A program made the translations under genes and the position numbers. From assembly GCF_027596085.1 (NCBI RefSeq), contig NC_072460.1, forward strand, positions 7,585,512-7,649,511: 64,000 nucleotides of DNA, given 5' to 3'. The notes beneath the pieces are model-generated. The model worked only from the letters and a program-made list of their open reading frames with translations, had not been told where the DNA came from and ran no database searches. This DNA is from Anoplopoma fimbria. Lineage: Eukaryota > Chordata > Actinopteri > Perciformes > Anoplopomatidae. Below are positions 26,051 through 37,418 of this stretch, in pieces (within the stretch, counting starts at the first letter, position 1; every line of letters begins with the position of its first letter).

Positions 26051-27439
26051 AGACATTTGCTCGAAGAAAACAGGGTAAAGGAGGACCAGTTTGCATGTTT
26101 CCTCAGCCTGACCAGGACCCTGGCCAGCAACCCTTGTTTCCTTCGCTGCCTCAGTTCTCCATGTGTCTACTAGTCCATGAAGGTTGAAGGTTGATTTTAA
26201 CAATTATGGATTGTATACTACTTTTAGTTGTAAATGTTTCCATGCGCGCAGTAATGTCACTGCAGCAAAAATCGTCGGACATTTAAGCAGCCAAACCCTC
26301 TGTATTTATAGACTTGGCAGAGGAAAGAGAACTAAACTTTTAGCTGGTGAAATAATGAATGAAGTTACGCTGCTGTGTCTGGCGCATAGCTGCGCACAGT
26401 GTCTTGCAGCTCTGATCTGCTCTGCTATGTTCACATTTTAGAGAACGTGATTAATATTTTCCCCATTATTTATGTTTTAATTGGTCGCAACCCATCCACC
26501 ATCAATCTGATTATTTTTATGACCCAAGCCACCAGATCTGCAGATTAACCGCAGTGCCCCCGAATATAACTGCAATACAAGCATCTCTAGTGACTATGCA
26601 TACATTGTACGTGGATTTGGAGTATAGATCACTGATTTCATTATACCCTTGCCTTGTAAAGATAAGATTTAAGAGGAGGATGTTTAATTTAATGAAGTGT
26701 GAAACACATTGTCAGGACCTGTCTGGTGGTTCCTGGTGTACAGAGAAGGAGAGAGTTGATGAACAAAAAACAATCATATTGCACAGTGAGGCAAATGTCA
26801 GCCTGTTTGTTGCTCATGAGCACAGCACAACGTTCCCTAAAGTAGCTACATGTCAGACATCTGACAACTATTCAAACACATGAAGAACACTCATCTTGTG
26901 CTGCATTTACCCATGATTCAGTGAACACATTAATGGAGATTTCACAAAGTTTTCTCAATTGTTTTCAGTTGCATACCTATGTGTCTGTGTGTATGTGTCT
27001 GTTATTGCCAATAAAATTACAGTTATGGCACAAAACAGTTTGCTATAACAGCTGATCAGACACAGGCTTGTTTTTTTTTTCAGTAATAATAATGTCAGTC
27101 CTTTAAGTCATTATTATTAATTTTGTCTCATTTTTAATTCTTGTCAATAAAGACTTTTGGGATTCTATGAATGTATACCTATAGTTGTAGGTCACAGTGA
27201 ATAATTAGTAAACATTACAACCTTAGTATTAGTAAGCCAAACCAGGATCCAATGCATTGTCACCAACAGTGGGTACATTTTGAATTGCAGGTCCATATTT
27301 GATCAAGACATCCAGTTTGACAACACTACTTTTGATGTCAGTTTTGGGTTTACCATGTTCAGGAGAAAAAAGTCCAACTGACTGTTACTGAGTGAAAAGG
27401 AACATTTTTAATATACCTCAGATTTCTCAAGGTGTGACA
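26051..27439. other. Non-coding stretch, nothing recognised
   Basis: AT-rich, no gene or repeat family supported. A 109-codon frame at 26554-26883 (+) has no recognisable motif. Confidence 0.5.
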
Positions 27440-27790
27440 TTGTTGCATTTTACAACTTGTTTTTTTTTTAACTTTTCCCTTTTTAAAGTTAGATTGGAAC
27501 TTGACATTACTTTTGGTGCTCATCAGTGTAAGCAGCAAAAGCTGGCACATCAAAATGTATTGCTAAAGTTGTTGCAAAATACAGTAGTCACTACTTGAGG
27601 GACTAGTCAGCAAGGTACCATGGCCAGCAAGTTCACCTCTAACATGTTAGGTAACATAGAAGCTCTAGGCAACCTCAGTAGCCTGTCAAACTAGTTGGCT
27701 CTCATGCTGCAGACTAGCAAGTTTGCTAGCCTGTTTGCTAACAGCACTGTGAGTTAACACAGTTGATTGAAGACATATTTGTTCTATACA
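27440..27790 (+). repeat. Direct repeat unit, copy 1
   Basis: Carries 'gttgttgcaaaata', 'actacttgagggactagtca', ACCATGGCCAGCAAGTTC and 'ttgctaacagcactgtgagtt' followed by 'gattgaagacatat'. The same blocks recur in order at 27845-28037 and, after an interruption, at 28697-28813. Copy 1 is unbroken and shows the ancestral arrangement. Confidence 0.8.
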
Positions 27791-27844
27791 CTCCTGTCTT
27801 GTGACTGACTCCAACTTATTATGAAATTGGTTGGTGTAAATCTG

Positions 27845-28037
27845 CTAATCTAACTTTTCTTTGTGTTTTTTTCTTTTTAACCCTGGACCAGGGTGAAATT
27901 TGACTTTAAGTTTGGTGCTCTTCTGTGTAAACAGTGAAATTGGCTCCGCAAAATTAATTTCAACGTTGTTGCAAAATAATGTAGTGACTACTTGAGGGGC
28001 TAGTCATCAAGGTACTATGGCCAGCAAGCTCGCCCCT
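27845..28037 (+). repeat. Direct repeat unit, copy 2, left part
   Basis: Matches the first half of the unit at 27440-27790, for example 'actacttgaggggctagtca' and ACTATGGCCAGCAAGCTC, with roughly 80-85% similarity by eye. It is cut at about 28037 by inserted DNA. Confidence 0.75.
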
Positions 28038-28215
28038 GGCATTTTCCGCACTAAATAACACCCGCCAACCCGCCAAATGCGCATTTTGGCGTGTATTAAA
28101 AAAAAAGCCTTTAATTTTCTATTTCAAAAAACGATCAGTGCGCCTTATAATCCGGAGACGCCGGTTATATATGGATTAATTCTACCAAAGAGGTGGATAT
28201 TGTGCGAAAAAAAAA
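28038..28215. mobile_element. Fragment of a teleost DNA-transposon-like repeat
   Basis: Contains TTTTCCGCACTAAATAACA, 'aaagcctttaattttct' and GTGCGCCTTATAATCCGGAG. I recognise these as part of an abundant fish repeat with recurring 'gtgcgccttataa' modules. It forms the left part of the DNA that splits copy 2 of the direct repeat. Boundaries are approximate. Confidence 0.5.
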
Positions 28216-28690
28216 AAAAAAGGAAATTTAACTGTAAATGGCTAACTGGTCGTGAGTGGCTCGTGTATGATCACGAAAACAGCGTAATGTTCTGTCAGGA
28301 TTGCCGAATGTATTAAAGAAAAACACAAAACGTTTTGGTAGGAACCAATAATTTCAAAGTAGAAGCAGTAAAGGAAAAAAAAAAAAAAAAAATGAACAGG
28401 GTTGGGAGTTATTGTGAATACTTTGCATAATACATTAAACATTATTGCACTAAAACATGTTTAATGTTTGAGTTAAAACGCTGGCCCCAGCCCCACCTTC
28501 TGGCGGTTGTGAACACTGTAAGATGAATTTAAAGCTTTAGTTAATAAAATGATCAAATGAATTCAGTGCTCTCATAATCTGTCTTTTTTGCACGGGAAAA
28601 AATGTGGCTAGTGGAAATTCTGATTGGCTGGTAACTTCAGAAACTTACCAGCCACATTGGCTGGTGATCAAAAAGTTAATTTAGAGCCCT
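28216..28690. mobile_element. hAT-type element terminus with zinc-finger-like coding relic
   Basis: Plus-strand translation of 28222-28316 gives CKWLTGREWLVYDHENSVMF, then CQDCRMY. After a frame shift, LVGTNNFKVEAVKE follows at about 28335-28375. This pattern (W-L, C-x2-C, then 'TNNFK.EA') is the N-terminal TTF-type zinc finger seen in ZNF862/ZMYM-like hAT-derived proteins. The right edge, AAGTTAATTTAGAGCCCTG ending at 28690, read in reverse starts CAGGGCTCTAAATTAA, a hAT-like terminus. The matching left terminus is not found, so the element is partial. Poly-A runs at 28206-28221 and 28374-28391 interrupt it. Confidence 0.5.
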
Positions 28691-28696
28691 GTATGT

Positions 28697-28813
28697 ATAT
28701 AAACTCTAGACCACCTCAATAGCCAGCCAAAATAGCTGGCCTCCTAGCTTGCAGGTTAGCTAGACCATTTGCTAACGGCACTGGGAGTTACCACAGTTAA
28801 TTGAAGACATATT
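28697..28813 (+). repeat. Direct repeat unit, copy 2, right part
   Basis: Resumes the unit after the inserted DNA: 'ctctagaccacctcaatagcc', 'catttgctaacggcactggg' and 'ttgaagacatattttt', aligning to 27660-27785. Confidence 0.7.
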
Positions 28814-29039
28814 TTTTCTTATATTGCATCTGCAAAGTCCTTGGAGCAGCTTATACTTCAATTTTATATGAAGTTGAAGTATTATGAGTGAATCGGTGAG
28901 CAAACTCAGTTTCTGTTGTCAACAGCACAAAAACATGGATCACAGTTGAACTCAGGCGGTACTGCCGAGTGAAAGTCTTAAAACTTGCGTTCTCCCTACT
29001 GACCAGCATAGTCCTATGTGCAAAAATATATTGTATGGA

Positions 29040-29400
29040 GGGTCTATGAGAGAATGACCCTACTTCTTACATCAGTAAACATTGTAAACATGAGTTTATG
29101 GCTCTACTTTGAAGTCTCCATCAATACTAGCATGATGTTCATTTAGTAAATGATGGTCTCTTTTAGAGTAAAATAGACCATAAAATGGAGTATGCTTTAG
29201 GGTGGGCTTACTTTGACTAACAGGTTGCTGCCGCTATCAGAGCCGCATACGGTTACTCCTCCGCATTCCAAATAGAAAATCTGTTCATTGTAAATTCATA
29301 ATAAAAAAAACATGCCATAATCCAAGATGATGACTGAGGGAGCTTCAAAACATCAGTCCATAAACCAATTGAAGACTGGGTACTTTTTATACAGTCCTAT
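29040..29400 (-). repeat. R1 interspersed repeat, copy C
   Basis: Near full length in reverse: 'gagtttatggctctac', 'agcatgatgttcatttag', 'aaatagaccataaaatgg', 'gccgctatcagagccgca', 'ataatccaagatgatgac' and a terminal 'tttttatacagtccta'. It has the short middle module type, as in copies A, E, F and G. Confidence 0.8.
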
Positions 29401-32327
29401 TGAACTAAGCTAGGCCAGAGAATGTCTAATATGAGGAGAACTGGCACGGGTTAGTTCCGGGTTTCCAGACTGGTTGCAGTAATAATCTTTCCTAGGCGAG
29501 TCCAGAATGAATGGGAGCACGGGGTTTTATCCTCAGAATCCACTTTTCTCACGATGTAATTTTTTGTCAAGTAATTTGAAAGTTGCTATCAAAGGGTGGG
29601 GCTAAAATAATAAACTCAGCTGAATATTGCATTTTTTAAGGTCACTATTGTTCTAAAAAGGTGTTCAAAAAATGCGTGTCACACTGTCAGAGGTACTGCT
29701 TTACTCAGTTTCTGAATCACTTGTCAGGCTTTTTTTTTTTGCTTAATGCACTAGTTAAGTTTTAGTGAGTTAATGTCAAAACAAGAAATCACAGTTGAAC
29801 TGTATGAATGAATAAAAGGGCCTGCAGGAAAATATAAATACAGTACGCAAAAATAACTTCGACGGAAAGTCCTCCTTAAGATAATGTTTCCGATGCGCTT
29901 CAGCTTCAGATGCCGTCTTAAGAGGGGTCTCTTCGTAATCAGTCGCAAGTCCGTCCCTGACCAATCAGCATTCATTAGCAGAATGCTAGCGTATACGGCC
30001 AACAACGGCCCAAACTGTAAGAAATCGAAAGGACATAAGTACTCACTCATTTGACTTTTGAACCATAATCTATATTGAACTTGCGGAATCTACAATAAAA
30101 TTTGCGATATTTCAACGACAAGCAGGTGAAAGAGGCATAATTAGCCGTTTAAAAATTCAAAGTCAGTGGATTGTACAACCAAAATGGATGGGGGTCTAGG
30201 GATGCCCAGAGAATGACCCTTTTCCCCGGACATGTCCACTTTTTACGTCCCGTCCGGGGCGTCCGGGGTTTTTTTATTAATTGATGATAATGTCCGGTTT
30301 TCCTTCTGTGCGTGTATATGTGTGTATATGTGTGTGCCCCCCTCCCCGGTTGTCATTGTGGGTTAGCGTTATTACAGTAGCCATTTAACATCGCCAGAGA
30401 AGACGTTATGATACAGACGTTAATCAGGACGTACGACCAGACGCGGCAGCGTCAACAATCTAGAGGCGGCAAAAAGGAAAGAAAAGAAGACCAGCGGTCA
30501 TAAATGGTATGTTGTGTATATGAACTTATTTATTTTGTGTGAATTAGTAGAAAGGTCTGATGAAGACCTAACTCTTTTCAGTGGAGTTAACATTATGACA
30601 ATGTTTTCAATCTGTCATTAGACCATAAAGATTACCAGGTGATGACATTGTATGGCCCTGTTTTGGAAGAGGGGGAGGTGGAAGACTGCTTTGGTAACAT
30701 GTGATTTTCCTGTAGGCATAGGAACATGAGACTCTGTTAAAAATAATAATAATCAATGGTTGATAGGTTGCTAACTTCTGCCTGTGTGGGTAACTAATGA
30801 CTGTAGTAGTTATAAATGAGACCATCTGATTAGCTGATGCCCTGAGTCATGTATAATATTAATATACTCATGAAGGAATTCTTGCAAAGACTTTCATGCT
30901 TACATGTTGAGCCTCCGCATTCCTACTGCAAAATATGGATGGGTAGACAAGGAGGATGAAGAAGATAACTAAAGATTTTGTTTTTTGTTAATATCTATTT
31001 TGTTAATATCCATATGTTTTTTGTTAATAATATATTTGTTTTTTGTAAGTAATATCTTGTGAGGGTACTTTTTATTATTTTACATTACACTGAACATTTA
31101 GTGAGAAAATATTGTTAAAGTTGGATTTTCTAATACAGAAGAGGTATCATTTAGAACATTATTTCATATTATTTATTTATTTATTTATTTGTCCACTAAG
31201 ATTTGAAAGAGAGCTATTATTTTACTAGTTCATTTTTCTAACACAGAAGAGACATTATTTCTATCATTATTTTATTCCAGAGATTTTACAAAACATCAGT
31301 CCATAAATTGAGGCATAATAAAGAAAGTTCAAGATATTATTTTGTAATATAACAAAATATTCTATCCATACATATATATATTAAAATTATAGGGAATCTT
31401 TGGGTCCGAGTATCATTTAAGTAGGCTAGTCGGGCTGAGTGTCCTCTTTTTGGAACTAAACTAAGCGAAAGCTCCATCTATGTCTTTCAAACTGTGAATG
31501 CATCCACGAGTATAATATTTCACTGTTTGGCATTGTTAAAAAAGATGGAGTCAGACTCTAAAAATGTCCAAGAATTTGTAATTTAACATATGAGCAAATG
31601 TCTGTGGTTTGAGCGTGGATGGAGCAGGACTGCTACAAACTGGTTATTATTATCTTTGTGTTGCCAGCTCTGGTTTTGATACGTCTTACAGGAGTTTGTC
31701 CCTGGGAGTGTCTTTGTAAAGAGTGCACATAGAACCGCAGCAGTACAGCTTCCTAGACTCCATGTACCGACATGAGGACTGTACATATATATGCTGTGTG
31801 GGGTTTTGTGTGAGTGTGTTTGCAATCAACACCACACAATAGGAGCCTGTCTTTGTTTCATTTGTCTCTGCAGTACGTAGGTGGAGCTCACCAGCAGAGA
31901 CAGACGGAGGGTGAATAAAACAAGAAAATGAGAGCGATCTGGCTCAGCCATGTTGTCATGTTGATATATTCTCCATTTTAAACCATGGAGTTTCTTGTTG
32001 TTGTTGTTGCTGCTGTTTCTCGAGCACCAACGGAAACGCTGCAATTTTATTTTTTTGTCCTCTATGGTGATGGCCCTTCAGAGATCTGGGTCTACCTGCT
32101 ACTCCTTTGAATAAAACAATGCCAATACCTCGGCATTCTCTCTCCAAGCACAATGTGAAGTCAACTGAAAAGAGGTGATTTTGATACGTAAGAAAACAAC
32201 ATGTGAACACCTGTTGTGAAGATTTGCTTATGCCTGTACTGCACATTGTCTCCAAAGTTCTCACTAAAACAAGATGCTTTATGCATTTTGAACGTTCAGG
32301 GCCCTGTTGGGACAGACGAAATGCAGA
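29401..32327. other. Non-coding, probably repeat-derived
   Basis: No intact gene. A 99-codon frame on the minus strand (29751-30050) has no recognised domain. At 30190-30340, 'cccggacatgtccac', 'cgtccggggtttttttatt' and 'aatgtccggttttcctt' resemble the edge of a fish repeat with repeated GTCCGG motifs. The related 'gtgtcctctttttggaac' is at 31439-31456. The link between them is only a guess. (TTTA)n occurs at 31168-31190. Confidence 0.4.
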
Positions 32328-32380
32328 AACTTGAAGATCAAAACGGCAGTTTACAACCCACTAGGTGATGTAACGACAAT
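32328..32380 (-). repeat. R1 interspersed repeat, fragment H
   Basis: Reverse complement reads 'cacctagtgggttgtaaact', 'gccgttttgatcttcaagttt', matching the 5' part of R1 ('cacccattggtttgtggact', 'gccgttttgaagcctcaagt'). Only about 50 bp remain. Confidence 0.6.
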
Positions 32381-33844
32381 TACAAGAGAAACAAGCAGAG
32401 CAAACGTTAGTGGCCGCTCAGCTCGCAGCCCCTCCTGGAAACTGCTATATTTTGTGTTTTTACCTGTTTTAATCAGCAGGTTAAAAACTTCCTGAATGAA
32501 AACTGAAGGAATCCTAACCAGGAGGAGCTGACAGCAATGACGACAAAAACTCCTATGATCCCACGCTTTACTTCACGATGTCACCACACTCTGTCTTTAT
32601 TTTATTTTTATTCAGAGAAATAAAGTATTCTGCGATTAGAAGAAAGACAATACATACAGAATTGAAAATGAGCACGCGTTTGCTTGAGTTTCTGCCGTCT
32701 GCAGTAAAGTCGTGTCCATTTCCAGCATTGACCATCCCCTCTGACTTTCCATCCATTCACAGTGCCTCTTTCTCTCTCTGAACAGAGGATTGGAAACAAA
32801 CACAGCCTCACTCCTCCTCCTCCTCCTCCAGTGCTAACGTCTGGATCCGAGCCAGGCTATCCATCCAACCCCCTCATCCTCCTCCCTCTATCATCACAGG
32901 CTCCTCGCCTGGAGGCTGGAAGTGCTCCAAGAAGTGACGCGAGGGGGAGGGAGACAGTGAGGGTGTCGGTCGCTTGTGACAAAGAAGAGCAGAAGCTCTG
33001 AGCATTGCGGGGCAGAATGAATGACCCTCAGCCGCCCCAAAGCCCGAGGGACTATTGGCTCACTGATGCCTCTGTTCATGACGTCCAGACGCAGATGCTG
33101 CAAAAGTTTGTAGGGAGAAGACATTGCTTCCAGGGCGGCCCCCAGTAAACCCCAATGGAGGAGAGAGGAAATGTGTAGGCCAAAGCTGCACTGCAAGAAA
33201 TGCAAATAACTTAACCTCTCTTCTTGATGTATTTACTTAGAGAATCCTGCAGCACTGGCAGATCATATTGTACATTTGCAAAGCTTTCTCTTAGTTTATG
33301 TTAGTATGACTTCTCTTGACATGTCTTTACAAGACAACGAAATAAATCTCCAAATAGGAAACACGGTGTTTGGCCAAAAGAGAAACGGTAGAAAAATTGG
33401 CACAATCACATCCGGAAAATAAGGTAACCTGAACCCTGTACTGTCTTTATGTTTACAAATCTTTTGAGCTAAGGGGATTTTGGTAGTATATCATAATCAC
33501 CAAAATCGCCAAGGGGAAGTTCACCAAATCATACACCAGATGATTGAGAAAATGATGAGCAGATCATGTCCTGTCAAAGCTAAGGGCTGTAATGTGTAAG
33601 AAGCAGCTGGTGACGAGGGAGAAAAGTGACTTTTGCAGCTGTGGCAGTTAAAGATGAAGACAGCAATACAAGTTGAAACTCCCTTTATTCAAAAAAATCA
33701 GTTAGAACCACTTTCGAAAGAAAGAGCATCAGTACCAATGTTTTTTTTTTAATGTAGGTTTAATGTTTTAAATGGTTTCAATATCTGCGTATAGCTACAA
33801 CAGCATTGTAAAGGTCACTTGAATATTTTAGTTCATGCTAAAAC
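32381..33844. other. Non-coding stretch, nothing recognised
   Basis: No gene supported. There is a short TCC tract at 32808-32831. The several short overlapping frames at 32.57-33.2 kb compete on both strands and show no domain. Confidence 0.5.
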
Positions 33845-34040
33845 TAACTATGGTTAAGGTATGGTCGATGGTAATTAAAACAGTTGGTTACGTTAGGGAA
33901 AGAAACTGATTATAGTATATTAAATAAAGCAAACATTAATTGCAGGTCTGTGAAAAGACAAAAACTCCTGTCTCAGATGTGTCACATGTCCATCCAGCAC
34001 TGGATGCACTTTGAGTTGTAAGGTGTGGACCTAATACCTA
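33845..34040 (+). repeat. Family W interspersed repeat, copy 3 (weak)
   Basis: Shows 'gtatggtcgatggtaa', 'ggttacgttagggaaagaaa', a spacer, then 'aaaaactcctgtctcag' in W order. It is more diverged than copies 1 and 2. Confidence 0.4.
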
Positions 34041-34814
34041 GGAGTTTGTTTTATCTTTCACTTGTATGATGTTTTAAAGATCTGTCCAGCTTTTCCTTTC
34101 ACTAATTTAGCTTCTCTGTGTGACTGTTTTTTGCCAACAATGCAACGGTCCATAGAAAAACATGAATTGCTTGGTTCATGTGATTACACCATTGACTTTT
34201 ACACCACAGGTTTCTTGATGCCGGACCAGGAAGTATGAGGTAAGGGAAATTCTTGAAAGAGCTAGAGAATTTTCATGGCTCAAGCGTGTGCACATTGTGA
34301 GTGGAACAGCCCAAACTGAGTCATCAATATTAATGACCAAAATCCTAAGAACTCCTGCAGATAACTGATGGTAATACGAGGTGGTGGTGAAAATATTTTT
34401 ATCTATTGAGAAAGGCTCTCTAGAGCCAGTGTTTGGTTTGTCCATTCTGGGCTACTGTAGAAACATGGCAGTGCAACATGGTGAACTCAGTGAAGAGGAC
34501 CCGGCCCGAATGTCTATATGGGTGATTATACACTAATTAAGTCATAATAATGTATATTATATTCAATTTCTGTCAATAGATTCCCTCATTTAAATGAATC
34601 TGAGCACCAAATAAAATCACTTGCTAGGTTTGCAATCTTTTTGTAGTGTGTCCATCTGTTCCCACCGAGCACTGCGATGGAAGCTTACTGTCGAGCCATT
34701 CGATGGCACGGGGCCCTACCCGGTGGGGCTTTGTAACAGAAGTAGCCCAGTCCTGTTTTGTCTGACCCACAATTCACTAGGAAGGCCCATGAGACAGTGA
34801 ATATCCCTGCCAGA

Positions 34815-34852
34815 GAGCATGAAAAAAAACACAGAGCATGAAAAAAAACACA
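34815..34852. repeat. Tandem duplication, 2 x 19 bp
   Basis: GAGCATGAAAAAAAACACA occurs twice head to tail without change. Confidence 0.95.
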
Positions 34853-35574
34853 GAGCTAAACAAAGTGTACCATATAAAGGAGACACGGAACTGTATCAAG
34901 AGAACAAACAGCCATGTGAGATGGACTGCTGTGCAAGAAGAAAGCTGAAACCACACAGATGCATCTAGGAATAGATGTCTTAAAAGAAATAGACATCTGA
35001 AACACTTCCACACAAAAGGGCACACACCAGTGACGACCTCCACTCACCCATCCTTAATACACTCCAAACACTACTTGCTCTCTGAGGAAATAACATGTTC
35101 ATTCAGTTCATTTCAACAATATGCAGAAAGATGGAGGATTTGTTTGGCTGTGTGCCTGTTAGTAACCAAGCTCCCCCAAAATCACATAGCCTTTTGGCTC
35201 ATCAGTATTAGACTGGTTCCAGACTTGGATCACTGTACATATCTCTGATCAGTTCAGTGTATAGGTTCAAATAGGCCTACTGTTGTGCCTACTGACAGAT
35301 GTTCTACCCGGTTGAAAGAACAGCTGTGTCAAATCAGAGCTTAGTAGGCAGTAATAAAAATTGAGACATCAAATTCCTTTCCTGAAGCCAGGACAGACAA
35401 ATTTACACATAATGGCTACAAGAGAGAGTGTGAAGATCTTGTTCTGTACATTGTTGCCTTGTGGAAACAACACTTGAATTAAATCAACACATTTCTGCTA
35501 TCCACATGCCGAATGTTATCTGCTACTAGCAACCGCTCCTGCCGCATCTGTGTTCTACTGATCCGATGATTTAT

Positions 35575-35645
35575 TACTCTGATCCTCAGCGGTCCGATCC
35601 TTTGATTGAAGGACGACACGCTCTATCACTGAGCCACAGTCTGCA
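35575..35645 (-). repeat. tRNA-like SINE head fragment
   Basis: The reverse complement reads GACTGTGGCTCAGTGATAGA, then 'gcgtgtcgtccttcaatc' and 'ggatcgga'. This has an A-box-like TGGCTCAGTGA and matches the head of the SINE at 51143-51427. The B-box is degraded and the tail is missing. It is not a functional tRNA. Confidence 0.5.
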
Positions 35646-35884
35646 GGACACCAACTGGTTGGGAAAAAATAACCAGCTACAAATACAGAAAATGGCTAAT
35701 GCTACAGGCAGTTTATAAGATATTGAGCCCCATAATGTCCCGACGAGACAGACATGGGTGCTGCAAATATAAAGACCTCACCTGGCGGCAACTATTTCTT
35801 TTTGGAAAACATTTGACTTAGCCTCAAGGATCGGACAACAACACCAGCGTCAAAAAAATGGTTGTCTCTCCAAGTTTGGTTTAC

Positions 35885-36215
35885 CCGTAGAATTTATATT
35901 AGAAGTGGAAGTAGTCACCATGACTTCACCTATTTGTTTGTGGACTATGGTTTTGAAGCCTCAAGTTTGCCATTTTGTCAGTTGCCATCTTTGTTTCAGC
36001 CGTCGCCATCTTGGTTATTTTCAAACAGAAGTGGCACGAGAGGCCGGAGCTATGTTCAACAGAACGCTGAATAAGACATTTTTAGGCAACCAAAATGTTA
36101 TAATTAACTTGAACTGAAAACACACTCTGAAAAGGTTAAAGTTCTAAGACAAAAACACGGACACCTCCCAGCCCAGACAACGCCGTGGTAACAACTTGTC
36201 AATCACAAGGTAGCC
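35885..36215 (+). repeat. R1 repeat, copy D (alternative middle module)
   Basis: The 5' part matches other R1 copies: 'agaagtggaagtagtcacca', 'gtttgtggac', 'tgaagcctcaagttt' and GTCGCCATCTTGG. The middle differs from copies A, C, E, F and G. It has CAGAAGTGGCACGAGAGG, 'cgctgaataagacattttta' and 'aaaacacactctgaaaaggtt' before rejoining at 'gtcaatcacaaggtagcc'. It therefore represents a second structural variant of the family. It lacks the common 3' part. Confidence 0.7.
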
Positions 36216-36855
36216 CCTTAAAGGAATCATAGTGTGTATCAAGCTATATCACATCAAACCGTTTGTTTAAACCTTAAATTAGTTCATTAGTGTTTTTTTA
36301 ATTGAAATTAACAGTTGACATTGTGTTGCCTCATGAATGACTCATCAACTGTGACCCCGCCATCCAGTCCTATTCCCTCTCCCCTCACTAATCTACTCTT
36401 GTCCTTAATCCAGTTGCTCTGGCTCTCGATTGAAATCCACTGTAGCTCATAGACATGTCTACATGCACATAACAACCCGCACTCTCATACACACAACTGG
36501 CTGAACGGCCTTGGTCAAATATTTGTTCAGTACTGCAGTTGTGTTTGTATGACCATCCGCTTCTGTTCAAGATAATAACAGATTTATTTGTCTGTTGTCT
36601 TTAGATAAAGATATGAAATAAAGCCACACACACAACAAAACTTTTATTTTAGATTTTTAAAAAGTCAGATGTGTCACATTTAAAATGCAGACATTACATG
36701 TAGCCTGAAAACAATGATTTCACATGATGGAAACAGCTAATACTATAATATACTTTACTATAAAAGTTTTTGTTAATTACTGACGTTGAAAACAGTTGTG
36801 TGCTGTCTAATTCCTCCATGGCTGAAATAACTACTATGGCTGCTTCGTACATATG

Positions 36856-37418
36856 TGTAACGGGTGTGGTAAGGACCCAGAAGCAGTACCACGGACACAC
36901 GGGGTAGTAGAACGAAGCTTTACTCCAGGCAGAACATACAACAGGCAAACAGTCTCGGATTTACTCACGTGGAGAAATCCACTCGGTGGAACACCAAGCC
37001 GTCAGGGGAGAAGGCAGACAGGAACCAGAGGAAGCAGAGGCTAATCTCGTGGTCAGGGACAGAAGGCTATGGCGATTTACCGGGGCAGAGGCAAGGCGGA
37101 GAAGTCCAAAACATCAATCAGTCGGAGGGTAAACGCGGGAAAGTCTGGCATAATGCGGAGAACGATCTGGCAGTGAGTGTGTGTGAGACTGGGGTTTAAA
37201 TACTAAAGGGAGTAGGTGCAGCAGAGTGGGCAGGTGAGAGTGATTGAGCTGATGAGGTGGGTGTGGCTATTAGGTGCACTGAATGAGCTGATTAGGTGAG
37301 TGAGAGATAGAGTGGCAGGAGAGAAGGGGCAGAGCTGTGACGGGCTGGTGAGGTGGGAGTGGCTGAGAGGTTAGTGTGATGCAGAGTGACAGGGGAGTAT
37401 GGAAGCTCAACTGTGACA
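36856..37418 (-). mobile_element. Solo LTR (563 bp) with perfect 5 bp TSD
   Basis: The element starts TGTAACGGG and ends GCTCAACTGTGACA, so it has TG...CA ends. It is flanked on both sides by the same 5 bp, ATATG (36851-36855 and 37419-37423), as expected for integrase-mediated insertion of an LTR retrotransposon. The minus strand looks like the transcribed one: it has a TATA-like AGTATTTAAACCCC at 37190-37203 and, about 275 bp further, AGTAAA at 36919-36924, near the GGGTCC edge. No internal gag/pol sequence flanks it, so recombination between two LTRs has probably left it alone. Superfamily (for example Gypsy) is not established. Confidence 0.85.

Noticed and set aside
29751..30050. 99-codon minus-strand frame with basic, leucine-rich sequence
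   Set aside because: Lies in probable repeat-derived DNA next to R1 copy C. No domain recognised.
30190..31456. A ~1.25 kb DNA transposon bounded by GTCCGG-rich sequence and 'gtgtcctctttttgg'
   Set aside because: The ends do not form a clear inverted repeat, there is no TSD, and no transposase peptide lies between.
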